64,000 bases of DNA from Sporodiniella umbellata (Eukaryota > Mucoromycota > Mucoromycetes > Mucorales > Rhizopodaceae), in contig JAIXMR010000062.1 of the NCBI GenBank assembly GCA_025677835.1, positions 1 through 64,000 on the forward strand, written 5' to 3'. The notes beneath the pieces were generated by a model, which was not told where the DNA came from, searched no databases, and was given only the letters and a program-made list of their open reading frames with translations. Positions 47,495 through 57,759 of the stretch are shown piece after piece. Both the position numbers and the translations under genes were made by a program. Within the stretch, counting starts at the first letter, position 1. Every line of letters starts with the position of its first letter.

Positions 47495-48221
47495 TACAGA
47501 TTCCATCGTAAGCCATCCTAGTTTCTGTTTGGAATTTTGAAATAAAATGTATAAAGCAAAGGGTAAAAGAGATATACAAGTTTTTAATGTAAAAGTAAAA
47601 CTCTTATCAGATTCTTCTGTAAACAAAGTCCATGTTGGAGTTTCAATCCATCATCTTCGGGCTTGTCCCCGCCCTCGATTTTCTTTTTTTTTTTTCTCAA
47701 TCCTGACCTAAATGGTGCTATCTAACTAGAGAGTTGCATAATTTGTATAATGCTTATTGGAAGTAACATACAAGGAAAGAAAAAAGCATTTATGCTTACA
47801 CTATATGTTTGTTAACGGTGATCTTTTTTTTTTTTAAGAACAGAGCATGGATCAACTCATAAATGATTGACATTTCCATTGAGGCATCTTTTTTGGTTGC
47901 ACAAAAGTGAGTATCAATTCTTTTATTGGATACCTGCAGTTGGTTTCAGTTTGAGTGTAATTTGTATGGATTAATAAGCAGATGACAAATATTTGTAATG
48001 TAAACTACAGGATCAATAATGAACAAAGAAAATCAAGAAGATAACAAAAGGTAGTATGGCCTTAGAAGGCGGGGAGATATCCAAAAAAAAAAAAAGGGGG
48101 GGTTAAAGTGATGAAGGACTATTTAGCGTTAAAGTGATATAAAAAGAGCCTGTTTTTATTACTTTTTTTTTTTTAAAATTCATTCTTTATTACAAGTATT
48201 TCTAACTCTATCTCTACAAAA
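46181..48221. other. 2-kb spacer between the inverted gene copies
   Basis: Contains the two duplicated promoters at its ends (46181-46285 and 48124-48221). The middle is A/T-rich with runs of A and T (for example 46675-46693, 46851-46876, 47463-47490) and no recognisable gene, transposon or tRNA. Confidence 0.5.
48136..48146 (+). promoter_or_regulatory. TATA-like box of copy B (duplicated in copy A at 46254-46266)
   Basis: GATATAAAAAG lies about 80 bp before the ATG at 48222. The same element, inverted, stands at the same distance before copy A. A GTTAAAGTGAT word occurs twice here (48103 and 48129). Confidence 0.5.
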
Positions 48222-48854
48222 ATGGTCAAAGTTGCTATCATCGGTGCCTCTGGTAAATCTGGACAGCTCATCTTGAAAGAGTCTCTTGCTCGTGGATACC
48301 AAGTTACTGCTATTGTACGCAACAAGAGCAAGATCACACAAGACGTGCCTATTATCGAAAAAGAGATCCAACAGCTTACACGCGACGATCTGGAAAGCTT
48401 TGATGTAGTTGTCAATGCGTTTGCATCCTCAGCCGGAAACGAAAGCGATCATGAAGTGTTGGGCAAGAAGCTGATCGAACTACTCCAAGGCACCAACACA
48501 CGACTGATTGTTGTAGGTGGTGCCGGATCACTTTATGTTGACGAAGCCAAGACAACGCGTTTGATCGATACTAAGGAATTCCCCCAAGCATACTATGCTA
48601 TTGCCTTCAACATGGCAAAGAGTTTTGAAGATTTGAAAGCAAGCAAAGATTTGAAATGGACCTTCTTTAGCCCTTCTGCGATCTTTGATCCTACTGGCAA
48701 AAGAACTGGCCAATACAGACTTGGTGAAGACAACCTGTTACTCAACAGCGAAAACAAACCCTATATCAGCTATGCCGATTATGCTTTAGCGCTGGTGGAC
48801 GAAATTGAGCAAGCCAAATATGTGAACAAGAGATTTACCGCTGTCTCTGTTTAA
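48222..48854 (+). CDS. NAD(P)-binding Rossmann protein (YwnB/NmrA-like), inverted copy B
   Basis: Intronless, 210 aa, same fold as copy A: GASGKSGQ cofactor motif at residues 9-16, then FSPSAIFDPTGKRTGQYRLG and NKPYISYADYALALVDEI. Residues 1-106 are identical to copy A; residues 107-210 differ at about 18 positions, with many synonymous changes too. Divergent substitutions cluster around FPQAYYAIAFNMAKSFEDLK, which faces the substrate side in this fold, so the copies may differ in substrate. Both copies have intact frames and promoters. Confidence 0.88.
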   Translation: MVKVAIIGASGKSGQLILKESLARGYQVTAIVRNKSKITQDVPIIEKEIQQLTRDDLESFDVVVNAFASSAGNESDHEVLGKKLIELLQGTNTRLIVVGGAGSLYVDEAKTTRLIDTKEFPQAYYAIAFNMAKSFEDLKASKDLKWTFFSPSAIFDPTGKRTGQYRLGEDNLLLNSENKPYISYADYALALVDEIEQAKYVNKRFTAVSV

Positions 48855-49237
48855 TTTCTACTTGTTAGTAAAATGCCTGGTGTTATCTATTTAAACATTT
48901 TGTTCTAGTCTTTTAAAATAAAATAAAAACATAGTGCTTTGGTCTTTTTTGCTGCATAAAATCATTTGAAACCTGTTTAAACTTATTCAAAGTCCCCTCT
49001 ATAAAACAGTTTTGCTAAAAAAAAAATCCAGTTTAATAAAACCTGGATATATTTCGTATGTACATTTACATGTACACTGAATTTGTATTTTTCTGCTATA
49101 TTGATTTATCAGCCTGTAGGAAGACATTACTCTGATTGGCCAGTAAAGAACGGAGTAGACAAAATTTTAGTGAGGCCTGTGAAACTTGGTAGGCATTTTG
49201 TTACACTTTGCAAATCAAAAAAAAAAAAAAAATAGAA
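48855..49237. other. Spacer before the CHERP-like gene
   Basis: No gene. AATAAA-like signals follow copy B (48918-48928). GGATATATTTCG with A-runs precedes the CHERP-like leader. Confidence 0.45.
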
Positions 49238-50888
49238 ATGGCACAAAGGCATTCAGCATTAGACCTTAAACCCAACGATTGCTTTCAAAAACTATGTGAA
49301 ACTATGATTAGCGAGGGCTTAGAAAGACAAAGGATCGAAGATTTTCGGGTCATATTGCACATGATTATGTTGGAATGTTCAAGGGCCAACATTGAAGTAT
49401 ATACCAAAAAAATACTAAACCAATTGTGTATTCAACCTCGATGTGTGTATGTGTGTAGACTGGTAAAACTTGGGTCTTTGAGCATTGTCATTCAGCAACA
49501 CAGACTTTTGCGCTCATGGAATATCTGCTATCGTTATCGAATTCTCGTTCAGGAAAAGAGGAGCGATTACATTTAATATATCTGGTCAACGATTTATTAT
49601 ATCATGCGTAATTTTTTTAAATGAAAACTCAAAAGAAAAAAAAACAAAAGGCTGGAAACTTATAGAATATTACAGAGCTAGAAAACAAATGATTTGGATG
49701 AGAGACGCGATCTTCCCATTATTGGTGCCCTTGTTGAAACTAGCATATGAGATAGCTGAGACGGATGAATACAAAGCCAAAGTAACCAAGGTAGTATTAA
49801 TATTTTTCTTCCTCGGGAAAAAAGAACGTGTAGTGTGGTACCCATTCTGATTTGAAAACATAGTGTATTACTTTTTGGAGCGATCGAGACATTTTTGATC
49901 ACGAAACTATACTAAAATTGAAACAAAGTGTGGCGGGGTCTACACTACTTCCACCACTCTCAATACCCCAAGTTCCATACACCTCGCCACAATCATTTAC
50001 ACCTCCTATCAAAATACAAATGGTTACTCCTCCAAAACCTTATTATGAGCTGCCAGCAGGTATAATGACTTTGATGAAAGTGAGTTGGACTTTTTATTAT
50101 GTGATCAGGTTCAGACGACTTACATAGCCAATAGCACAATAAGTACTATCAGCCTATCAACCCTAAAAACATCAAAGTGCCTTTCCCTCGTCCACCTCCT
50201 TCCCGTGAAACATTGGCTGCCGTAGAAAACTTTTATACTGGGCTGAAATCAGTTGAACAGGAAGATCCTGTGTTTGACGATAGTACACCAATTGATCCTC
50301 AAGGATGGGAAAAAGGCTACCTAGACAAGTTCTATGAAAGGTCCATTGCAAATAGAAATAGAAGTCAATCTCCCAAGCGTCAACGTAAGAAAAGTAGGGG
50401 CTCGCCTGCTCGAAACCGTCATAAAAGCCAGTCTAGAGAGCGTTACAGGAGCCCATCCAAAGACCGTTATAGAAGCCAGTCTAGAGGCCGTTATAGAAGT
50501 AGAAGTTCATCTCGAGATCGTTATAGGAGCAGAAGCTCGTCTCGAGATCTCTATAAAAGTAGAAGTCCTTCCCGTGATCGCTACAAAAGCCCTCGTCGAG
50601 GACGAAGTCCTAGACGCCATATGCGTTCACCTTCCCCGCCATATCAAAACCGCCCTTCCAGAACTCATGACACAAAGAATGCAGGCTTAGGAAGTCGCAA
50701 CACAGATGAGTTTGCTGCATTTAGACAAAATAAGAGTCAATCATACAACCGTAGGGATATATCATCGCAATTTGTTTGCTATAAATGCGGAAAAGTAAGA
50801 AACAGAAAAGAAAAGAAAAAAAAAGTCATCAAACCAATTACTTTTTTTGTAGAGTGGCCATCTAGCCAGAGAGTGCAACAGTCTTTGA
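49238..50888 (+). CDS. CHERP-like RNA-processing factor: CID domain, SR-rich region, CCHC knuckle
   Basis: Exons 49238..49396, 49459..49607, 49676..49790, 49864..50079, 50144..50794, 50853..50888; 441 aa. Residues about 1-165 form a CID-type domain (FRVILHMIMLECS, TWVFEHCHSATQTFALMEYL, LIYLVNDLLYHAARKQ). The stretch ELPAGIMTLMKYYQPINPKN and PFPRPPPSRETLAAVENFY matches the region after the CID in metazoan CHERP/SR140-type U2-snRNP-linked proteins. Then follow an RS-rich repeat segment (SRDRYRSRSSSRDLYKSRS) and a terminal zinc knuckle CYKCGKSGHLARECN. CHERP proteins have SURP and G-patch domains; here neither is seen, and a CCHC knuckle closes the protein. A role in U2-dependent splicing or 3'-end processing is inferred. 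Confidence 0.8.
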
Positions 50889-51340
50889 TAGCTACTTTGA
50901 TCTTCAAACTTACTAACAATAAAAAACCAATGTATTGACAACAATGCTATCCCAACATTTGTTTTATCAACCCTTTTTAACTCCTTCGCTACTTTTTGCT
51001 TGGAAGTAGTACTTGCGTCTTTTGTTTCCCTATAGTATTTTTTTTAAAAAAAAGTTCGAGTCTGTAACTTGATATCGCAATTTCTCTCTTAGACATTCTA
51101 TACTTCAAAAGAACACCACGTATAAATAATTTTTTCTTTTATCTAAAACATACACATACACATATATATATATAACTATGCAATAGTGCAGTATCCGAAC
51201 TGTTAAGAATTGAAGGAGTGCAAGTGCTGTGTTATATAGCGCGCCAATAAAATGGGCAATTGATTTTTTGAAAAGTAGCTTTAGTTATTTTTTCTCTCTC
51301 TTTTCTTCTGAGCTTTTCTTTCTTTTTTTGGCACAAAAAA
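50889..51340. other. Spacer and promoter of the DUF2009 gene
   Basis: No gene. TATAGCGCGCCAATAAAA at about 51234-51251 combines a GCGCGCC word with a CCAAT-like box about 95 bp before the ATG. A similar ATAGAGCGCGCC occurs at 21050-21061. Confidence 0.4.
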
Positions 51341-53725
51341 ATGCAAGATACTCAAGTAGCAAGCAGTAAGGATGTGTTCTGTGTAGAATGCAATGACCAA
51401 GAAGTAAAACTTTTAAATAAATAAAAAATAACAAAATACTAAAGAGATTTGACATCTATCAATAGGCATCTGTATTTTGTGAGCAATGCGATGAAGACTT
51501 TTGTGAAGTGTGTCATGGTATGCTTTCTAAATGTGTTAACTTTTGCTTAATCGCTTTCAAGCTATGCTTCATAGAACTGGACAACGTAAACTTCACACAG
51601 CTAAAAAATTGACAGTTCATCAACCTATGGATCAATCTTTACCAGAAAATACTACCGATGCTACTAAAAAGGTAGACAATAGTTTGTTTGTTGCCTTTTA
51701 AAAAAGAAAGGGAGATTAAAAGATTGGGTAGGATGGAGGAAAAAAAGAAGATATCCACATGAAGCAAGCCATGATGGAAATGGATGGTACGATCATCAAT
51801 AATGGTGGACCTACCTTCGGTGACTACATGACAAATCGGTAAATCTAAGCAAAAAATAGCAATTGGGGGCATGAGACTTACCAGTTTCATATTTTTTGCA
51901 TCTTGTTTTCCTTAAAAAAAAAACAGGTGTAAAAACATTCCATTACGTTTGAGTTCTGAAGAGAGACAATCATTGAAATTGTAAATATACATCTATATTC
52001 TTGTGTGCACCAAAAACTAAGCTTAGTATATAGGTTAGAGGCTGCACTGAATGTATCTGAATATACTGGTAAGCTAAACACTTTCATTGTGCCTATGAAT
52101 TGACTGAAATATATAGATAAGGTTGACATTATCTCCTATTCGAACAAATCTAAGCGAATTGTTGCTCAAATTCGTGATTTATGCGCTATTATTTCTGGGC
52201 TGTTTATCGCAGGAAACTACAAACAGGGGGCCGATTGTTTCTCGAAAAACAATTTACGCGACAACGAGGTGCTTTTTCAACGCATCTTTGAAGTAGGCAG
52301 AAGACATAAAATTATGAACCCAGAAAAAATGAGATCGACTTACGGCAAACTGATGTATATGCTAATGGTAAGTAACACATGATCTACTTTGAATAGATTG
52401 TAACGTTTTTTTTTTTTTTAAAAAAAAAGGATTCTGTTATTCCAGAGGTTGAGGATTACCTTGGGTTTAGTTGTGTAATACCTATTAAAACCGTATATGA
52501 TTTTTTGAAAAAACATGAATGTGTAAATCTTTTACACGACGACAATATTGTAGTAGCTACTCGAGAGGTTTCAATTGACTTCAAGACACGCGAGCAAGTT
52601 GATAACGAAGTTTCTAGAAAACAAAATGCCATCCAATCCCTGTGTGAAAAGTACTCTTCTGGAGATGGTCTTTCAAAAGAGGATGTGGAAAGATGTATTC
52701 TATCTATTTCTGACAATAATGCGTTTTTGAAAGCAAACAGGTAAAAAGTAGTTGGTTTCTGTAAAGCAAAAACGTAACAACTTTTTTTTCTTTATTGTAG
52801 AGACCCTTGTGAAAAGATGCTCAAGTATTTATCAAAGCATTTTAACCCAGCTAAACATGATGATGGCTACTCGCTAGCTATTAGTGCTGGAAGAAATGGA
52901 CATCGATTAACACACTCTCACTCTACGCAATATACTTATGTTCATCAATCTCTTTGTTTGTGGAGAGAAATTATGCACGACATGTTTATGTTATGGAACA
53001 TGGCAGATGAGGATCTGGTAGCCTCTTCTTCCTACCGTCTGACAAACACTGGTCAGGGCCTTAATCGTATACAGCCTTGCCCTCACGTATCCAAAGCTAT
53101 GCATAAAATATTAAATAGAGCTCAAAAGAAGTGTGGATCTTGGGTAGGCAGCAGTGTAGTTCACTTGGGAGACAAAAACGTTCCCAACTCATTTATGTTT
53201 ATAGACAAGGTAAGGGTTTGATTATTGTACTATGTATTAACGACGTTTAGTATAACCAAGTGGCGCGTATTCTTGCCCCTATTGTGAGCACACTGGACAA
53301 GCTAGAGAGTCTAGACAAGGATCCTGAACTTTCGCAATACATTGAGAAAGAGTTTGAGGGCGTTGGACAGTGCAGAAAAACTATCCTATGTATGTACATA
53401 TTCTTTTAGACTGCTACTAAGAGACGTTTATAGACGACTTCTTCAGATATGGGTTTAATGGTTCAGGGGCAGATAACTACTTTGATGCTGGTAGTTGTAT
53501 AGATGGAAGATTGACTTCTGCATGGAATTGTAAGCTAAAAAAATTATACCGAAAGAAAAGAATATTTACACTATCTGTAGGGTGCTCTAACATAGAAAAG
53601 AAAAAGTTTTTCCCCATCTTCTTAATGACTGTAAGAATCATAGATATGTACTAAATATTAATATAAGAGTAACTTACAGCATATTGTTATAGGGTTTCGT
53701 TGGGTTTGATGGAACAGAATGGTAA
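51341..53725 (+). CDS. B-box zinc finger/DUF2009 protein
   Basis: Thirteen exons: 51341..51403, 51466..51517, 51562..51671, 51732..51838, 51927..51980, 52034..52068, 52117..52367, 52430..52740, 52801..53209, 53251..53389, 53434..53529, 53581..53630, 53693..53725; 569 aa. The N-terminus is a B-box-like zinc finger (CVECNDQE, FCEQCDEDFCEVC, HRTGQRKLHTA). The rest is the conserved eukaryotic DUF2009 region: RCKNIPLRLSSEERQSLK, FQRIFEVGRRHKIMNPEKMR, LWREIMHDMFMLWN, YRLTNTGQGLNRIQP, GSWVGSSVVHLGDKNVPNSF, FFRYGFNGSGADNYFDAGSC, and a TGFVGFDGTEW end. Biochemical function is unknown. The C-terminus is nearly invariant among homologues, so the last 33-nt exon is secure. This is the most intron-rich gene here. 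Confidence 0.86.
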
Positions 53726-55733
53726 ACTTCAAAGAAAGCACAGCATTTAGAGTTTTTTTTTTTTTTTTTTGGCAAATTGCACAATCACTCCATAAAAGTT
53801 CAAGTTCAGCCATACATTGTTGCTGGTTTATACTTTTGTTGAAGAGAAAGCAGTGACAATAAGAGTAGACGTATAACATTAATTTACAAATGGCAAAACT
53901 TTCAAAGATATACTGAGCTTTACTAATCCAGGTTACAGAGGGGACAGTATTACTACTGCGAGTTTGTTGGCTCTAAAGTCATTTACAACGCGCTTCTTTT
54001 TTGTTTTGACTACTGCAGCAAAGAATAAGGAAAAAAAAACCAAGAGTTTTGCATTGTTAAGGTGGCTCTAAAAAGCGTAGGATCTAAATACCATTTCCGC
54101 AGTTTTGTTTATGTGAACAAAACGCAAATTCGGCTTTTCGGTATCCACAGTCAGTGTAGTTAATGGATTAAATAGCTCAATATATGCACAGAAAACGAAC
54201 TACGTAGATCGTCATTAAGAAATTCCAAGAAATTCTTTTTTTTATGTATTTAAATTAGGGGGAATGTCAAAGATAAGATATTCAAACTAAAGAAAAAGAA
54301 AAAACCGATTAAGATTAAGTAAGAGTGGCAATATATTAAGGAGTTCATATCAGTAAGACGCTATTTTCTGTGCATTGAAGAGAGAAATGCATAGAGCTCA
54401 TGACTAGTATAAAGGAAATATTTATTTAAAGAAAAAAAGTCTATTTATAGCTCTTTGGTAGCGAGTAATAAATGCACGATTAGAATCGCTTAATCTGCAT
54501 ATAGTTTTGTTGAGATTTTTAAGGACAATAAGCTTTGGTTTTAGCATTTACGTGTAACAAGCAATAACAATTTAATTTATGACAACCATGGTACTATATA
54601 CTGTCAATTGAGGGGTTAAAAAATATCTATCGTAGAAATAAAAGCGATATTTAGCAAGCATTGTGAACGTTATAGAGCTCTAACATCTTCGCTCTTTTCT
54701 TAATTGCTCTTTTTTAAATTATTTAATACAAGTGCGCTTTGTTAATTCTATGTACGCTTGAAACTAAAACAGCAAAAAAACTGAGTCTTGTATAAAAACG
54801 TCATAGAAAAAACCAACCCATAGCACTGCTCAACCCCTTATGTTTTTATTTTACTATACGCTTGCTTCGTTTTTGTATATAACAAGATTCTCGTATTGTA
54901 CAGACAGATCGACATGACATAGCATCTCTTGCAAAATATCTCTGCTAAACCTCCTTTTGGGTACCTCTTTCTCCTCTTTTCTTTTTGTATATTTAAATAG
55001 CTTTTGTACACGGCTTTTTTTTTTTCTTTTTTTTTTTTAGGCATAAATCAGCCAAACTAAAAGTGTATATAAGTGTTGTCCCTTTTTTATTATTTCTTTA
55101 CAAAAAGGAGCTTTTAGCTATCAGGTCTTTTTTTTTTGTAACCATCAGGACAAGAGCACTTGAGTGCAGAAAGTTCCTGGTCATAGGGGAAGAAAGGGAT
55201 TTAATATCCCCTAATAGTCTTATGCTCCTTTTCTTTCTTCTTCCCATGTGTCATTAAATAAAAAGAATTATCTTCCCCCTCCTTCTCCTCTCCTCTTACG
55301 TCCCTTTTGTTATTTTTATGTCTTGCTGCTATTATTCTTTTTTTTTTTTGTGCTTTTTTGATTAAACAAACTATAGTTTTTTTTACATGATTTTCTTGAT
55401 GTCATTTTTGTTTTATTTTTGTTTTGAAAGTTATTCTTGGTTGCAAAAGCTCCTTAATTTTCTGCTACCGCCTGCTTTTTTATTTTCTTACTCTCCTTTA
55501 GCCCCTCACCCTCCCTTTCTTAACAAACATATTCGCCTGTAAGCCAGAAAAAGAGCTATAATCTTCATGGAGACAACAATCTCTTTTTTTGGAGCAAATT
55601 TCGATTTTTGTCTTTTCTTTTTTTTTTTTTTTTTTTTTTCTTGCTCTCTTTTACTTTTTATTTTTCGAAGCTTTCTCTTTCTATTTTTTGTAGTTCTCTT
55701 TTTTCTTTCTTTTCTTTATTCCTAATAAACAAT
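53726..55733. other. 2-kb gene-poor spacer and leader of the Grainyhead-like gene
   Basis: No coding exon supported. The left half is A/T-rich without repeats I can place. The right part (55260-55733) is strongly C/T-rich (CTTCTCCTCTCCTC, T-runs), a long pyrimidine leader typical for regulators in these fungi, ending at the ATG at 55734. Confidence 0.5.
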
Positions 55734-57288
55734 ATGAACAACTACTGTTTATCTCAAGCTTTTAAACCTGGATGTTTCTCTTTTCAAAGTGATAGCCGAC
55801 CCCATACTCGACATTACAGTGCCAATGATATGATGCGAAGACACTCTGGCCGTTTTGAAATCCAGAGGTAATTAGTGAAAACAGCATAAGCAGTTTACAG
55901 TAACAGTAATAAAAAAAGAAAAAGAGAGAAAAGAAAGAAGAATACGAGGAAAAAAAAAATACAGAAAAAAAAAGGACTCACTGCATAATTTTATTTTCAT
56001 TTTTATTTTTAATTTTTAATTTTTGGGTAACTAGCAGAAGGCTTCGACTTAGTATTGCTTTAGAAGGTAAAAAATCATTTTAAAATAACAATAATAAACA
56101 AAAGTTTTTTTTGTTTATTTTGGTTGTTACAAATATTGAATTAACGATATCCTTTACTTTTAACTATAAAGCGGCTACAGCAGTGACTCAGAGAGTAGAA
56201 GAAAGTTCCGTTACCTATTTAAACCGAGGACAGCTGTATATGATTCAACTAAGTGATCCAAGTGGAATTGAAGAGATAGTAACAAGTACTTTATCTATTG
56301 ATTTTCATGATGCCTCACATCGGGCTGTGTCTGAAGAGTACTGGAAATATTGGTTAGCACAGCAAAAACAGATGAATCCTCGGGCTTTAGATATAGGTAG
56401 GTTAGAAAGAAAGAGAAACAAAGTGAGAAAGAGAAGATTGAGTTTTTGTTAGACCTTGTTCAATCTGTGGGGCTCTTGGATGTTTCTTTGACTGACTTTG
56501 ATAAGGTCACATTCACTTGGAATACTAGTCTAGGAGCCAAAATCTATGTCCGTTTTAAATGTCTTTCTACTGATTTCTCAAGGATGAAAGGTGTAAAAGG
56601 TATTCCTTTACGAGCCCAGATGGAAAGCAAATGGTCAACGTCATTAGAGTCGAGCTATTGCAAAGTCAAACTTTTTAGAGACAAAGGAGCCGAGAGGAAA
56701 AACAAAGACGATGCAAAACAGATCACAAAGCAACTAGAGAAGACTTATGGAAGAGAGAATAGCAAGAAACTATCTCTTATACTGAAAGAATCCTCGCCTT
56801 ATACCTTCTTTTCTCAGATACCAGATGACAACACAAGGCATCATACACGTATCATGACTGCCCCAAACCTTTTAAATCAAGGGATGATTTACCCTCTATT
56901 AACGCCCCCAGATACCCTCATGACACCTTCAGAGTCTCTTTTCACACCCTCAGAATCTCTTTTCACACCTTCAGAATCTCTTTTCACACCTTCAGAAGCT
57001 TTTTTTACGCCTTCAGAAGCTTTTTTTACACCTAATGATCCTTCAGAAGCTCTACTGAGCCCTCCTTTGTTCACACCCAATGATCTTTCAGAGAACATCC
57101 TTGGCTCTCCTCCTTTAATTGCTCCTTCTCTGCTTATTGAAGAACAATCATTTCAGCCAGATCTGTTTGTTTCTCCAGAAGAAGTCCATACGCCTTTTTA
57201 CTTTGCACAGCCCAAGCCGTCCTTCTTTCGCTACGATGAACTTATGCATCACGACAAAAAAACGAGCTATATCCAATCCAGCCAATAG
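55734..57288 (+). CDS. Grainyhead/CP2-family transcription factor
   Basis: Exons 55734..55867, 56038..56066, 56172..56396, 56453..57288; 407 aa. The CP2/Grainyhead immunoglobulin-like DNA-binding domain spans about residues 55-245: SSVTYLNRGQLYMIQL, EYWKYWLAQQKQMNPRALDI, FTWNTSLGAKIYVRFKCLST, DFSRMKGVKGIPLRAQME and YCKVKLFRDKGAERKNKDDA. The last block carries the conserved Lys/Arg DNA contacts. Fungal Grainyhead proteins control wall remodelling and spore release. No C-terminal ubiquitin-like dimerisation domain is evident. Instead the tail has about five tandem TPSESLF-type heptads (56925-57030). Exon 2 is 29 nt and its acceptor is a TAGCAG tandem (NAGNAG), so plus-or-minus one Ser isoforms are possible. 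Confidence 0.87.
56925..57045 (+). repeat. 21-bp tandem repeat coding for TPSESLF heptads
   Basis: Five consecutive in-frame 21-bp units, each coding T-P-S-E-(S/A)-(L/F)-F, with a sixth degenerate unit (TPNDPSEALL). Units differ by a few bases, so the array is moderately old. Confidence 0.85.
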
Positions 57289-57759
57289 AAACCCAGACTT
57301 TTTTTAACTCTTTCCAATTTTGGCAATTCAGATGTTATGTCAGCGCATTTGTACGGTTAAAGAACAAATAAAATTATGAAAATATGTGGGATTTTTTCTG
57401 TCTGATTGTAAACTATGCCAAGTTTACTTTTTTTTTTAAAAAAAAAGATAAGTCCAAGTACCGTTCAAGTTTAAAGATTTGCAAGATTTTTTATTCCAAA
57501 AGCAATAAAATTAGAATTTGACAACTCCCCAGGTTTTCACATGATATTTTCTTTGGGGTGGAATACATAGACACGCAAAATGTACGCCTGTGGAGTGCAG
57601 GGATTTCAGTTTGTTTACTATAAACTTTTTATTTATTAATTCAAACCTTGTCATACATGCAAATCTTGATTTATATATAAATGGGAGTGTTTTATTTTTT
57701 GACATTTTTTTTTTCTTTACTTTACTAAAAAAGAGTTCCTTGTTTTTCTTATATACAAA
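57289..57759. promoter_or_regulatory. Spacer with TATA box of the P450 gene
   Basis: TATATATAA at 57672-57680 lies about 80 bp upstream of the ATG at 57760. The left part holds the Grainyhead gene 3' flank with AATAAA at 57365-57370. Confidence 0.5.

Larger units (their letters stand above)
45861..48541. repeat. Inverted repeat, ~420-bp arms around a 1.8-kb spacer
   Basis: Arms 45861-46285 and 48124-48541 include about 115 bp of promoter (TATA-like ATATAAAAAG, shared leader) and the first 320 bp of each coding region. By eye the coding parts are identical; the promoters differ at one C/T site and in the length of the A/T run. Outside the arms similarity drops to about 83% (3' half of the genes) or vanishes. 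Confidence 0.85.

Noticed and set aside
46181..48221. A transposon between the inverted gene copies
   Set aside because: No ORF, terminal repeats or target-site duplication distinct from the gene arms themselves.
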